Source: Pseudomonas fluorescens
GTDB taxonomy: Bacteria; Pseudomonadota; Gammaproteobacteria; Pseudomonadales; Pseudomonadaceae
Length of the DNA stretch: 64,000 bases
Assembly: GCF_902497855.1 (NCBI RefSeq)
Contig: NZ_CABVHU010000002.1
Coordinates: 62,001 to 126,000, forward strand
Direction: 5' to 3'
The position numbers and the translations under genes were made by a program. Shown here piece after piece: positions 50,769 to 59,203 of the stretch. Numbering within the stretch: position 1 is the stretch's first letter; the number at the start of each line of letters is the position of its first letter. The notes under the pieces were generated by a model. That model saw nothing but the letters and a program-made list of their open reading frames with translations, had not been told where the DNA came from and searched no databases.

Positions 50769-51496
50769 CAGCACAGGCCTCCATTGACGGCCAGGACTTG
50801 CCGGGTGATGTACGAGGCTTCCGCCGACATCAGGAAATTCACTGCGCCGGCCACTTCTTCAGGCGTGCCCATGCGTTGTGCGGGGATCATTTTCATCAGG
50901 TCTTCCACCGGCACGTTTTCGTCGAGCATTGCGGTGTCTATCAGGCCGGGTGCGACACAGTTGACGGTGATTTTGCGCTTGCCGAGCTCGATCGCCAATG
51001 CCTTCGCCGCGCCGATCAGACCGGCCTTGGAAGCGCTGTAGTTGACCTGGCCACGGTTACCGATCAATCCGGACACCGAGGTGATACAGACAATGCGCCC
51101 GGCGGCACGACGACGAATCATCGGCATCATCACCGGGTGCAGCACGTTGTAGAAACCGTCGAGGTTGGTGCGCATCACCACATCCCAATCATCCTCGCTC
51201 AGGGCCGGAAAAGCACCGTCGCGGGTCAGGCCGGCGTTCAGCACCACGCCGTAATAGGCGCCGTGGGTTTCCACGTCGGCCTCGAGAGCGGCTTTGCAAC
51301 CGGCGCGATCGGACACGTCAAATTGCAGGATGCGCGCCGTGCGTCCCAGGGCCTCGACCTCGGCTTTCACCGCGCTGGCGTCGGTCAGGCCGCTGCGGCA
51401 ATGCAATACGATGTCATGCCCGGCTTGAGCCAGGCGCAACGCGATGGCGCGGCCGATGCCACGGCTGGAACCGGTGACCAGTATGGATTCAGTCAT
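50768..51496 (-). CDS. apeQ: 3-ketoacyl-ACP reductase, ApeQ-like
   Basis: 242-residue short-chain dehydrogenase (FabG type) reducing the 3-keto group during polyene extension. NADPH-binding GSSRGIGRA is at residues 9-17, the NAG motif at 87-89, and the catalytic set is Ser140/Ser142, Tyr153 and Lys157 (YSASK). Overlaps the dehydratase gene by four bases and the downstream ketosynthase by one. Confidence 0.88.
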   Translation of the reverse strand: MTESILVTGSSRGIGRAIALRLAQAGHDIVLHCRSGLTDASAVKAEVEALGRTARILQFDVSDRAGCKAALEADVETHGAYYGVVLNAGLTRDGAFPALSEDDWDVVMRTNLDGFYNVLHPVMMPMIRRRAAGRIVCITSVSGLIGNRGQVNYSASKAGLIGAAKALAIELGKRKITVNCVAPGLIDTAMLDENVPVEDLMKMIPAQRMGTPEEVAGAVNFLMSAEASYITRQVLAVNGGLC

Positions 51497-51954
51497 GACT
51501 GGACTCCTTGGGGTTCATGAAGATAGTGGGCGGCCTGAGGCGGGCGGAACACGTTCAGACGCGCGGTGGCGTGAATGCCGGGAGCATGAATGTGGCATTC
51601 GAACACGCCCATGCCGTTGTCGTCCTCCAGCGAGCGCAGCCCGTGGATGGTCAGCTCGGTGCCGGCGGGAAAATGTTCGACGTTGCATTCGAATTTACGC
51701 GTGCCGAGCAGGAATCCCAGGGCCACCGCATCGCCGCGCTGGCGCGCATGGCAGCCGGCATAGGCGGCAACGCTCTGGGCCATCAGTTCGATACCGACCC
51801 AGGCCGGCAGGCTGCCGTCGGGACAGCTGAACAGGCCATTTGGCCTGACGGTGAGGCGAGTGTGAATCTGCTCGTCATCGAACGACAGGATCTGTTCGAT
51901 CAGGATCATGTCGCCCGCATGAGGCAGCAGTTCGGCGAGCGGCCAGTCAATCAT
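51493..51954 (-). CDS. apeP: Hotdog-fold 3-hydroxyacyl-ACP dehydratase, ApeP-like
   Basis: 153 residues of the FabZ/FabA-like hotdog fold. The N-terminal WPLAELLPHAGDMILIEQIL carries the catalytic-type His, and the central helix GSLPAWVGIELMAQSVAAYA is the hot-dog helix with the Glu. In aryl polyene clusters this enzyme makes the trans double bonds. ATGA overlaps connect it to both neighbours. Confidence 0.85.
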   Translation of the reverse strand: MIDWPLAELLPHAGDMILIEQILSFDDEQIHTRLTVRPNGLFSCPDGSLPAWVGIELMAQSVAAYAGCHARQRGDAVALGFLLGTRKFECNVEHFPAGTELTIHGLRSLEDDNGMGVFECHIHAPGIHATARLNVFRPPQAAHYLHEPQGVQS

Positions 51955-53147
51955 GGGGCGTCTCCGATAATCAGGCTGACGTTATTGCCACCGAAGGCAA
52001 AGGAGTTGCTCATCAGGTAGCGAGGTGCAATGGACGTCAGTCGATCGGCCGGGGTCACCCACTTCAGGGCCGGCAAGTCGGGGTCAGGCTGGCCATCCCA
52101 GATATGGGGCGGCAGGGCGTGCCCGCGGTTCTCGATGCTCAGGCTCAGCCAGCAGAACGCCGCTTCCAGGGCGCCGGCAGCGCCCAGGGTGTGGCCGGTC
52201 ATCGGTTTGGTCGAGGAGCAGGGTACGCCATGGGGGAACAGCGCTGTCACCGCCAGGCTTTCCATGGCGTCGTTGTGTTGGGTGGCGGTGCCGTGCAGGT
52301 TGAGGTAATCGATCTGCCCGGGTTGCAGGTTGGCGCGGCTCAAGGCTTTGCGCATGGCTTGCAAGGCACCGCGACCGGTCGGCTCCGGCGCGGAAATGTG
52401 GTGTGCGTCGGAGCTGGCGCCGCTGCCCAGCAGGGCAATCGGCTGGTTGTCGCCTGCACGTTTAGTCATCAGAAACAGCACTGCCGCTTCGCCGATGTTG
52501 ATGCCGTTCCGGTTGACCGAGAACGGATTGCAGCGTTGCCCGGATACCGCTTCCAGTGCCGAAAACCCGTTGAGGGTCAGTTTGCACAACGTGTCGACAC
52601 CGCCGCACAACACGGCATCGCAAAGGCCCAGGTCCAACAGGCGCTGGGCACTCATCAGCGCCCGGGCGCTGGAGGTGCAGGCGGTGGAAATCACGTAGGC
52701 CGGGCCACTCAATTGCAGCCAGTCGGCGAGGAAGTTCGCCGGGGCGCCGAGTTCCTGCTGCTGATAGTCGTAACCGGCAGGGAACTCATGCTCACGAATG
52801 TAATGCGCCAGGCCCTGGCTGGCTTCGTCGATGCCCGAAGTACTGGTGCCCAGAACGACACCGATACGGTCGCGGCCACAGGTCTGGATCGCCTGGTCGA
52901 TGTCGTCGCGAATCTGCAGCGCGGCTTGCATCAGCAATTGATTGTTGCGACTGCTTTGCTCGGCCAGCTCAGGTGGGATCGGCGGCAACTCGGCGTGTAC
53001 GGCCGCCACCGGCAACGAGCGCTCCGCCACCCAGCCCGCCTCGTTGCGCATGCCGGAGCAGTCGCCGGCAAACAGGTTGCGGGCGACTTCGTGCTTGTCG
53101 CGGCCCAGGGCGCAAACCACCCCGAGGGCGTTCAGATAAGCCGTCAT
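51951..53147 (-). CDS. apeO: Beta-ketoacyl-ACP synthase, ApeO-like
   Basis: 398-residue ketosynthase with Cys157 (STACTSSAR), His285 (LHGTATQHND) and His319 (MTGHTLGAAG), so catalytically complete. In E. coli, ApeO works as a heterodimer with the chain-length factor ApeC; no chain-length factor is in this window, and it would be expected upstream, beyond the right edge. Coupled to the DUF3261 lipoprotein gene by an ATGA overlap. Confidence 0.85.
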   Translation of the reverse strand: MTAYLNALGVVCALGRDKHEVARNLFAGDCSGMRNEAGWVAERSLPVAAVHAELPPIPPELAEQSSRNNQLLMQAALQIRDDIDQAIQTCGRDRIGVVLGTSTSGIDEASQGLAHYIREHEFPAGYDYQQQELGAPANFLADWLQLSGPAYVISTACTSSARALMSAQRLLDLGLCDAVLCGGVDTLCKLTLNGFSALEAVSGQRCNPFSVNRNGINIGEAAVLFLMTKRAGDNQPIALLGSGASSDAHHISAPEPTGRGALQAMRKALSRANLQPGQIDYLNLHGTATQHNDAMESLAVTALFPHGVPCSSTKPMTGHTLGAAGALEAAFCWLSLSIENRGHALPPHIWDGQPDPDLPALKWVTPADRLTSIAPRYLMSNSFAFGGNNVSLIIGDAP

Positions 53148-53629
53148 GGCGCCTCCCCGTTGAGGGGCGTGACTTGATAAATCGGGCCTTTGGGCAGGTT
53201 CAATTCAAAGCTCATCGGTTGTGAATAACGGACGTCCCAGCGCGAGGGCAGGGAGCGTTGCGAACCATGTTGCCAGGCCGCAGGGTAGTTGCCCGAGAGT
53301 TCTTCTTTGGGCGTCAGCGCAAACAGCAGCGCGGCGAACAGTTCCCGCGCTTGCGGATTGGGTGGCAACAGACCGTCCGACTGCCACTCGCCGTCGACCA
53401 GTTTCTGGCGTGCCTGGGGAATGCCTAACAAGTCCATCATCGACCAGCGAATGCCAGGGTCTTCACGCTGGATCACCAGCACCCAGTCCTGACGTTGGCC
53501 GGCCTCGAGTCGCTGGATGTGCAATTGCAGCGGCAGCGCCAGGTTCGGGATTTGCTCGGGCAATGGTGCCCGACTGGTGCAGGCGCTCAGCAGCAGGACT
53601 GCGCCGAGTAGCAGCAATCGCATCAACAT
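53144..53629 (-). CDS. DUF3261 outer-membrane lipoprotein of the pigment cluster
   Basis: 161 residues from ATG 53629, with a signal peptide and a lipobox LLSAC ([17 protein letters not shown]), then the DUF3261 domain (LPLQLHIQRLEAGQRQDWVL; ELFAALLFALTP). DUF3261 lipoproteins sit regularly in aryl polyene clusters and are thought to help place the pigment in the outer membrane. The ribosome site before ATG 53629 is poor. The frame remains open through the REPIN up to GTG 53773, which would overlap the preceding gene as elsewhere in this operon, so the repeat may have displaced the original start. Confidence 0.78.
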   Translation of the reverse strand: MLMRLLLLGAVLLLSACTSRAPLPEQIPNLALPLQLHIQRLEAGQRQDWVLVIQREDPGIRWSMMDLLGIPQARQKLVDGEWQSDGLLPPNPQARELFAALLFALTPKEELSGNYPAAWQHGSQRSLPSRWDVRYSQPMSFELNLPKGPIYQVTPLNGEAP

Positions 53630-53638
53630 CGCACACTT

Positions 53639-53728
53639 TGTGGGAGCGAGCCTGCTCGCGAATGCGTTGGCACATCCAACACTTCTATTGACTGACGCAC
53701 CGCTTTCGCGAGCAGGCTCGCTCCCACA
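53639..53728. repeat. REPIN inside the pigment operon
   Basis: TGTGGGAGCGAGCCTGCTCG plus CGAA and its exact inverse enclose about 42 bases, between the flavoenzyme gene and the DUF3261 gene. Same arm type and same length as the element at 4641-4730. Confidence 0.92.
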
Positions 53729-53769
53729 GGGTTTTGCGAGAGTAAACATCACACAGCACCTTCCAAGAC

Positions 53770-55017
53770 TCACGTGGCATCCCTTGCACAGAGTTCCGAC
53801 AGCATCCGCAGTCGGCGCCTGGGTTCGGCGACGAACGGATTGCGCTCGTCCCAGGCATACCCGGCAAGAATCGAACTGATCATGCGGCGGATGTCCGGCG
53901 AGCCGCCCTCATGATAAATCACATCCTGGAAGGTGCCGGCGTACCAGCCTTCGACATAGCAACGAAAGGTGTCGACGCCACGCTTGAGCGGTGCGGCGAA
54001 CTCGGTTTGCCAGTCGACGCTTTCGCCTTGCAACTGACGGTGTAGCACCGCAGCGGCCATGCTTGCCGAACGCATGGCGATGGTCACCCCGGAGGAGAAC
54101 ACCGGGTCGAGGAACTCGGCGGCGTTGCCCAGCAAGGCAAAACCCGGCCCGTGGAGGGTTTTGACGTTGGCCGAATAACCGCCAATGGTTCGCGCCGGGG
54201 TATCCCACACGGCGTTGTTCAGCACGCCGGACAGGCTTGGGGTTTCATCGATGAACCCGCGCAGGCAGTCGTCGAGATTCTCGGTACGGCCTGCGAAATG
54301 TTCGGCTGCCGCCACCACGCCTACCGAGCAACGGCCATTGCTGAAAGGAATGGTCCAGAACCAGATGTCGCGATGGATCGGATGGGTGGTGATGAGGATT
54401 TTTTCCCGCTCGAAAGCCGGGTGGTCGATATGGTCTTCGACGTGGGTGAATACCGCCTGGCGCACCGGAAAATTCGACGGCGCCTCAAGATCGAGCAAGC
54501 GCGGCAGCACCCGACCGTAGCCGCTGGCATCGAGCACGAAATCGGCCTCGACGCGGTACTGGCTGCCGTCTTCGCGAAGCACATCGAGTTGCGGTTTGGC
54601 CAGGGTGAAATCGGCGCTGACGATCGCTTCGCCGTAGCGCACTTCCACGCCCTGGAGTGCCGCCTGATCGGCCAGCAGCTTGTCGAAGTCGGCGCGCTGG
54701 ACCTGAAAGGTGGTCGGCTTGCCGTTGCCGAAGGTGTCACCGAAATCGAAGGCGCTGTAGTGCTCGCCCCAGGCGAATGCGGCACCGTTTTTCAGCTGGA
54801 ACCCGGCGGCGTTCACCGCCTCGAGCATGCCGGCTTCCTCGACGAAATCCAGGCAGTGGGACAACAGGCTTTCACCGATGGAAAACCGCGGGAAATGCTG
54901 GCGTTCGATCATCAGCACGTCGTGGCCTTTGCGCTTGAGCAGCGCGGCGGCGATGGCCCCCGAGGGCCCCGCGCCGATCACCACAACCTGACGACGTTCC
55001 ATTTCAACTGTTGGCAC
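53770..55017 (-). CDS. FAD-dependent oxidoreductase with flavin-dependent halogenase motifs
   Basis: 415 residues from GTG 55017, which has AAGGAG seven bases upstream and overlaps the previous gene. The FAD motif is GAGPSG at 15-20. HFPRFSIGESLL at 41-52 is the segment found in phenol-type halogenases and geranylgeranyl reductases. Lys76 in GFQLKNGAAF stands where halogenases have their catalytic Lys. WFWTIP at 219-224 fits the WxWxIP halogenase signature. A tail-end GNAAEFLDPVFSSGV is the usual second FAD contact. It may halogenate or hydroxylate the aryl ring of the pigment; simple oxidoreductase activity cannot be excluded. Confidence 0.8.
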   Translation of the reverse strand: MPTVEMERRQVVVIGAGPSGAIAAALLKRKGHDVLMIERQHFPRFSIGESLLSHCLDFVEEAGMLEAVNAAGFQLKNGAAFAWGEHYSAFDFGDTFGNGKPTTFQVQRADFDKLLADQAALQGVEVRYGEAIVSADFTLAKPQLDVLREDGSQYRVEADFVLDASGYGRVLPRLLDLEAPSNFPVRQAVFTHVEDHIDHPAFEREKILITTHPIHRDIWFWTIPFSNGRCSVGVVAAAEHFAGRTENLDDCLRGFIDETPSLSGVLNNAVWDTPARTIGGYSANVKTLHGPGFALLGNAAEFLDPVFSSGVTIAMRSASMAAAVLHRQLQGESVDWQTEFAAPLKRGVDTFRCYVEGWYAGTFQDVIYHEGGSPDIRRMISSILAGYAWDERNPFVAEPRRRLRMLSELCARDAT

Positions 55018-56164
55018 TGGAGCTCCTTGCCGGGACGGCGATGTTCAAGCGGGTTCGATGCATGCCGGCGAGCGCCGGCAGCAGTGTGGCGATCAGGCCC
55101 ATTACCATCAGCGCAAAATACAGCGCCGGGCTGATGAGTTGTTGTTGCAGCAGCAGGTTGAGAAAGACGATCTCGCTCAAGCCACGAATATTGAGCAGGA
55201 TACTTTCCCGCCAGCGGCTGGCGCCTTCAAACGAGGCGCCGGCCCAGCCGAGGCCCAGCCAGTTGCCCAGCAGCTTGCTGATGATCGGCAACAGCAGCAG
55301 TGCCGTCAGTTGCACCCAGCCGAGGCTGGTCAGGGCCGCGTGGACGTTGATCTGCACGATGCCGAACGTGAGGATCAGCGGGATCGCGATATACGTCTGT
55401 ACGTGACTCAGCCAGATCACCGGCAACGGCAGCACCAGCGGCACCTTGAGCACGGCCATGCACAACAGGTAGCCAATGCCGACAATCAGTGCATTGAGCT
55501 TGAAGTGCTCTGCGGCCACCAATAGTGCGAAGAAGCAGACGCTGTGCAACAACGGTTGGCGCAGGCGCAGCAGGCGCAACAGTAAGGGCAGGCAGGCCGC
55601 GGCCAGCGGCAGCAGCAGGCTGCTCAGGTGCAGGCTGCCCTGGGCGATGGCGAACAGGGTCCAGCAGGTGAGATCGATGAGGATGGCGGTCTGTACCAGG
55701 CGCCGGGTGGCGGCAGGCGGGTATTGGATGTGCCGCAGGTACAGATACAACACCGGAATGGCGGTGATGGCGAACAACAGGCCGACCGCCAGGGAACTGA
55801 TCCAGGGTTGCGGCGGTAGCAGCCAGACCGCTGTCCCGAGCCCACAGGCGAATGGAATGCAGAAGCTTGGCAGGGCGATTTTCAGGCTCTGGCGGTCGAG
55901 CCGCAGGTCGATCACGTCGCTGAGAATATGCCCCAGGAGCAAGGCAAAGCTCAGGCTGTAGAGGTTTTTCAGCCAGGCCGGCGCCACCAGGGCGGCACCG
56001 CTCAATTGCCATTGGGGTTCGATCCAAAAGAACATCAGCAACGGCAGGCCGAAGGTGGCCAGCAGCAACTGGCTGACGATCGGGATCACGCCGAAGTGCC
56101 GACCGACACGAGTGGCCACGGCGAACAGTACCAGGGCCATGAGCCAGAACAGGACGACCATCAT
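55004..56164 (-). CDS. Polytopic membrane protein, cation:proton antiporter-like (CPA2 fold)
   Basis: 386 residues from ATG 56164, which overlaps the MMPL stop (ATGA). About 11-12 hydrophobic segments cover the whole chain. The pattern LLLGHILSDVIDLRLD, FCIPFACGLGTAVWLL and LLNIRGLSEIVFLNLLL resembles sodium/proton-exchanger helices, with the last segment being similar to the conserved RG-E/L region of CPA2 exchangers. A clear Asp-Asp or Asn-Asp ion motif was not identified, so transport activity is uncertain. It may support proton-coupled export of the pigment or be a specialised cluster component. Confidence 0.65.
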   Translation of the reverse strand: MMVVLFWLMALVLFAVATRVGRHFGVIPIVSQLLLATFGLPLLMFFWIEPQWQLSGAALVAPAWLKNLYSLSFALLLGHILSDVIDLRLDRQSLKIALPSFCIPFACGLGTAVWLLPPQPWISSLAVGLLFAITAIPVLYLYLRHIQYPPAATRRLVQTAILIDLTCWTLFAIAQGSLHLSSLLLPLAAACLPLLLRLLRLRQPLLHSVCFFALLVAAEHFKLNALIVGIGYLLCMAVLKVPLVLPLPVIWLSHVQTYIAIPLILTFGIVQINVHAALTSLGWVQLTALLLLPIISKLLGNWLGLGWAGASFEGASRWRESILLNIRGLSEIVFLNLLLQQQLISPALYFALMVMGLIATLLPALAGMHRTRLNIAVPARSSSANS

Positions 56165-58500
56165 GCTGCCGGCTCCGTGACCGCGACCGCATGGACCTGG
56201 CGTCCAGCCCAAGGTGCGAGGAGGAAACTGAAGGCCAGGCCGAGGCTCACCGACAGACCGAAGTTACTCACGGCCGGCGTACTGGACACCGCCAGCAGCC
56301 CGAACGACAGCCAGGTGGTCACCGCCGCCAGCAGGGTGCCCAGCAGGCTCACGGCGACGCCGCCGACCTGTTCGCGCATCAGGATCGCGTAGTCGACGCT
56401 GATGGCCGTGACCAGCAGCAGGCCGAACAGGCTGAACAGCGTCAACGGCTGCCCGAGCCAGCCAAGACTGGCCAAGCTGCACAGCGCCGCCAGCAGTGGC
56501 AGGGCGACGATACGCAGCGCGCCACCCAGGCCGAACGGCAGGATCAGTACCAGCACGATCAACACGCAGGAGGCGAGTTTCAGTTCCGCGGCACTGACCT
56601 GGGTATCGGCGAAGACCTCGTTCAATTCGCCGAGGCGATCCACCAGTTCCACGCCGGGCAAATCCATCGCCTGGACCCGCAACAAAGAAGGGTTGTTCAG
56701 GCCTTGCAGGCTGACCAGCGCCGCTACGCCGTCATCGATGGGGCCCAGCCACAGGGCGCGATAAGGTTCGGCCAAAGGACCGACCAGCGCCGCGTCGATG
56801 TCTTCGATCGGCAGCGCCTGCAACCTTGCCAGTTCGCCTTGCAGCGCTGCAGCCGGCACACCGAGGTCGAGCAAGGGTTGCCAGAATTGCGTCAGCTTGT
56901 TCAGCGCCTCACGCACCCGCACCTGTTCGCTGGGCGGGCTGACCAGTTGATTGAGTGACAGATAACCCTGGAGTTTTTCCAGGTTGACCAGTTGATCCAG
57001 CCGCTCGCCCAGCGCTGCCTGGCGTTCCAGCAGTTGCTGTTGATTGGCTGCGCGCACCAGGAAGAACTGGCTGGTGGGTTGATAACCGGTGATGCGCGCA
57101 ATGGTCTGGGCTTCGTCGGTCAATTGCTGCGGTGCGCCGACCCACTGGCGAATATCGTTGCGGGCCTCGAGCTGCAACAGTCCGCCCACACAAAAGGCAA
57201 TCAGCAGCGCCAGCAACACCGGGGTGCGCGCAATGTTCAGCAGCGCTTCACGGCGATCCAGCAAAAATTCGGCGACTCGCAGCGGCCACTGCGCCGGACG
57301 CAGCTCGACACCTTTGAGCAGCGCCGGCAACAGGCACACCGCGCACAGGTAGGCACCCACCAGACCGGCGGCGGAGAACACGGCAATCTGGGTCAGTGCC
57401 GGGAACGGCGTCCAGGCCAGGGCCAGGTAGCCGATACAGCTGGTGATCAGGCTCAGCGTCAGCCCCGGCAGGGTCAGGCGCAACGCCGGCCAGCTGTGCC
57501 AGGGTTTGAGGCTCCAGCTCTTGGACAGGTAATGCAGCGGGTAATCGACAGCGACGCCGATCAGGCTGGAGCCGAGCACCAGGGTCATCACGTGCATGTG
57601 CCCGAACATCGCCACGCAGGCCACCGCACCGAACAGCATGCCCACCAAGACCGGCACAAACGCCAGCAACACCCGCCAGCGCCGGAAGGCCAGCAACAGC
57701 AGCAACAGAATGCCCGCCGTGGCGCCGCCGCCGACCCAGGTCATTTCCCGGGTGGCTTGCCGTTGACCGCTGGCGGCGTAGAGCAAGCCACTGGCAGCCA
57801 GCAATTGCACGTCGGCCTGTGCGGCTTGTTCCCGGCCCTGCTGGAGCAGATCGGCCACTTGCAGCGGCAGGTTCATGTCGAAGGCGTTGCCGGTGGTCCG
57901 CGCCCGCAGCAGCACCCAACTCTGGCCGTCGGCATCGGCCACCAGCGCACCGCTGCCGATGTCCAGTTGCACGGAGCCGTGTTGCGGCTGGCTGTTCTGG
58001 ATGCGCCCGGTCAGGCCCAGCCAGTCATCCTCACTGGGCACCAGGCTGAAGCCGGTGAAGGGGTCGAACAGTGCCTGGACCCGTTGCTGGATAAACGCAT
58101 CGGGGTGCTCGATCAATTGTTGCCGATCCGTCGCCGAGAGCATCGCCAGGCGACCTTGCAGCAATTGCGTACGCAACGCCGGCAAATCCGCCTGCAGGTT
58201 CCACTGGACCTTCTCGAACAAGCCGCTGGCCTGCCACTGCTCACCCAGCGTCTGTGCCATGGCGATGGCTTGCGGACGATCCTTGTGGCCGACCAGCACC
58301 AGCATTTCGCGGTTCAGCGGTTCTTGCATGCGTTGCTCGGCGCGCAGTTCCAGCGCATCCGGCGCCGTGCCCGGCACCAGTTCCATCAGGTTGGCCGACA
58401 GCGGTGCGCCGTCACGCCATTGCCAACCGGCGAGCGCGAGCACCGCCAGCAGCAGGATCAGAAACAGCCACGGCAGCTTCCGTTCACTCGGCAAAATCAT
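56161..58500 (-). CDS. MMPL/RND-family exporter of the aryl polyene cluster
   Basis: 779 residues. One N-terminal membrane helix (WLFLILLLAVLALAGWQW) is followed by a large periplasmic domain, a five-helix bundle at about 255-430 (GATAGILLLLLLAFRRWRVL; SSLIGVAVDYPLHYL), a second periplasmic domain, and a second bundle at about 640-775 (LLVTAISVDYAILMREQVGG). The two VDY segments are the proton-relay Asp sites of the family. It probably flips or exports the lipid-linked aryl polyene. Overlaps the LolA-like gene by 17 bases. Confidence 0.85.
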   Translation of the reverse strand: MILPSERKLPWLFLILLLAVLALAGWQWRDGAPLSANLMELVPGTAPDALELRAEQRMQEPLNREMLVLVGHKDRPQAIAMAQTLGEQWQASGLFEKVQWNLQADLPALRTQLLQGRLAMLSATDRQQLIEHPDAFIQQRVQALFDPFTGFSLVPSEDDWLGLTGRIQNSQPQHGSVQLDIGSGALVADADGQSWVLLRARTTGNAFDMNLPLQVADLLQQGREQAAQADVQLLAASGLLYAASGQRQATREMTWVGGGATAGILLLLLLAFRRWRVLLAFVPVLVGMLFGAVACVAMFGHMHVMTLVLGSSLIGVAVDYPLHYLSKSWSLKPWHSWPALRLTLPGLTLSLITSCIGYLALAWTPFPALTQIAVFSAAGLVGAYLCAVCLLPALLKGVELRPAQWPLRVAEFLLDRREALLNIARTPVLLALLIAFCVGGLLQLEARNDIRQWVGAPQQLTDEAQTIARITGYQPTSQFFLVRAANQQQLLERQAALGERLDQLVNLEKLQGYLSLNQLVSPPSEQVRVREALNKLTQFWQPLLDLGVPAAALQGELARLQALPIEDIDAALVGPLAEPYRALWLGPIDDGVAALVSLQGLNNPSLLRVQAMDLPGVELVDRLGELNEVFADTQVSAAELKLASCVLIVLVLILPFGLGGALRIVALPLLAALCSLASLGWLGQPLTLFSLFGLLLVTAISVDYAILMREQVGGVAVSLLGTLLAAVTTWLSFGLLAVSSTPAVSNFGLSVSLGLAFSFLLAPWAGRQVHAVAVTEPAA

Positions 58501-59203
58501 GTTGCTCCGCTTCGCTCAATGGTTGAGCGCTCGTGCTGTCCAGCATGCGCAGCAGCGTGCTGTCGCCCTGGGTTTCGAGCAGCTGGATGCTGTGCACCAG
58601 TTCACCGCCGGTGATGTTGATCTGATTGAACACCTGCTTGAGCAGCATCGAGCGCGGCACCAGGGTCAGTGTCCAGTTCTGTGCGTTGCCGCTCAGGGAC
58701 AGCTCGAAGTCCCGTTGCAGTCCGCTGCTGTCACCTTGCAGCACGGCGAGGAACAAGCGATTCTGCTCGGCGCCGGCACTCTTGCCGGGCAGCATTTGCC
58801 AGCCGCTGGCGTCACGCCGGGCAATGCCCTTGGCGTTGATGCGGTAATCCTGTTGCAGCGGAGTTTTCAGCAGCCACAGCAGGCCCTGATTTTTCGCCAG
58901 GACAAAGGTGCCCTTGCTGGTCAGCGGCTGGGGCAGGGCGCGCAGGTGTTTTTCTTGGATGAAGTTGCCATGGATCACATCAGGCTTGGCCAATTGATCG
59001 CTGAGCTGTTGCAGATCGAACGCGCTGGCCAACCCCGGAATACCCAGCAACACGCAAAACACTGTAGGAGCGAGCTTGCTCGCGAAAAACCTGAGAGCGC
59101 TGCGGAATGTCAGGCGCCCAGCGTCATCGTTAACGATCATCGCGGCGGTGCGGCGATCCGACAAGCCCGCTCCCACAGGAGAGCGCGAGTGGCAGTAAAT
59201 CAT
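58484..59203 (-). CDS. LolA-like outer-membrane lipoprotein carrier with a REPIN-derived N terminus
   Basis: 239 residues from ATG 59203, which overlaps the thioesterase stop (ATGA), as elsewhere in the operon. The signal peptide proper ends near LASA (FCVLLGIPGLASAFDLQQLS). The LolA-type core begins with GNFIQEKHLRALPQPLTSKG and ends with NITGGELVHSIQLLETQGD. Codons 10 to about 47 come from a REPIN (59063-59177) that lies in frame between the coupled start and the hydrophobic core. An internal ATG at 59140 could also be used. Export efficiency is therefore doubtful. The protein is thought to carry the pigment to the outer membrane. Confidence 0.78.
   Translation of the reverse strand: MIYCHSRSPVGAGLSDRRTAAMIVNDDAGRLTFRSALRFFASKLAPTVFCVLLGIPGLASAFDLQQLSDQLAKPDVIHGNFIQEKHLRALPQPLTSKGTFVLAKNQGLLWLLKTPLQQDYRINAKGIARRDASGWQMLPGKSAGAEQNRLFLAVLQGDSSGLQRDFELSLSGNAQNWTLTLVPRSMLLKQVFNQINITGGELVHSIQLLETQGDSTLLRMLDSTSAQPLSEAEQHDFAE
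59063..59177. repeat. Degenerate REPIN within the LolA-like coding sequence
   Basis: A near-consensus arm TGTAGGAGCGAGCTTGCTCG plus CGAA at 59063-59086 is paired with a diverged arm (CAAGCCCGCTCCCACA) ending at 59177; about 115 bases in total. It reads without stop codons in the frame of the surrounding gene. Confidence 0.8.
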
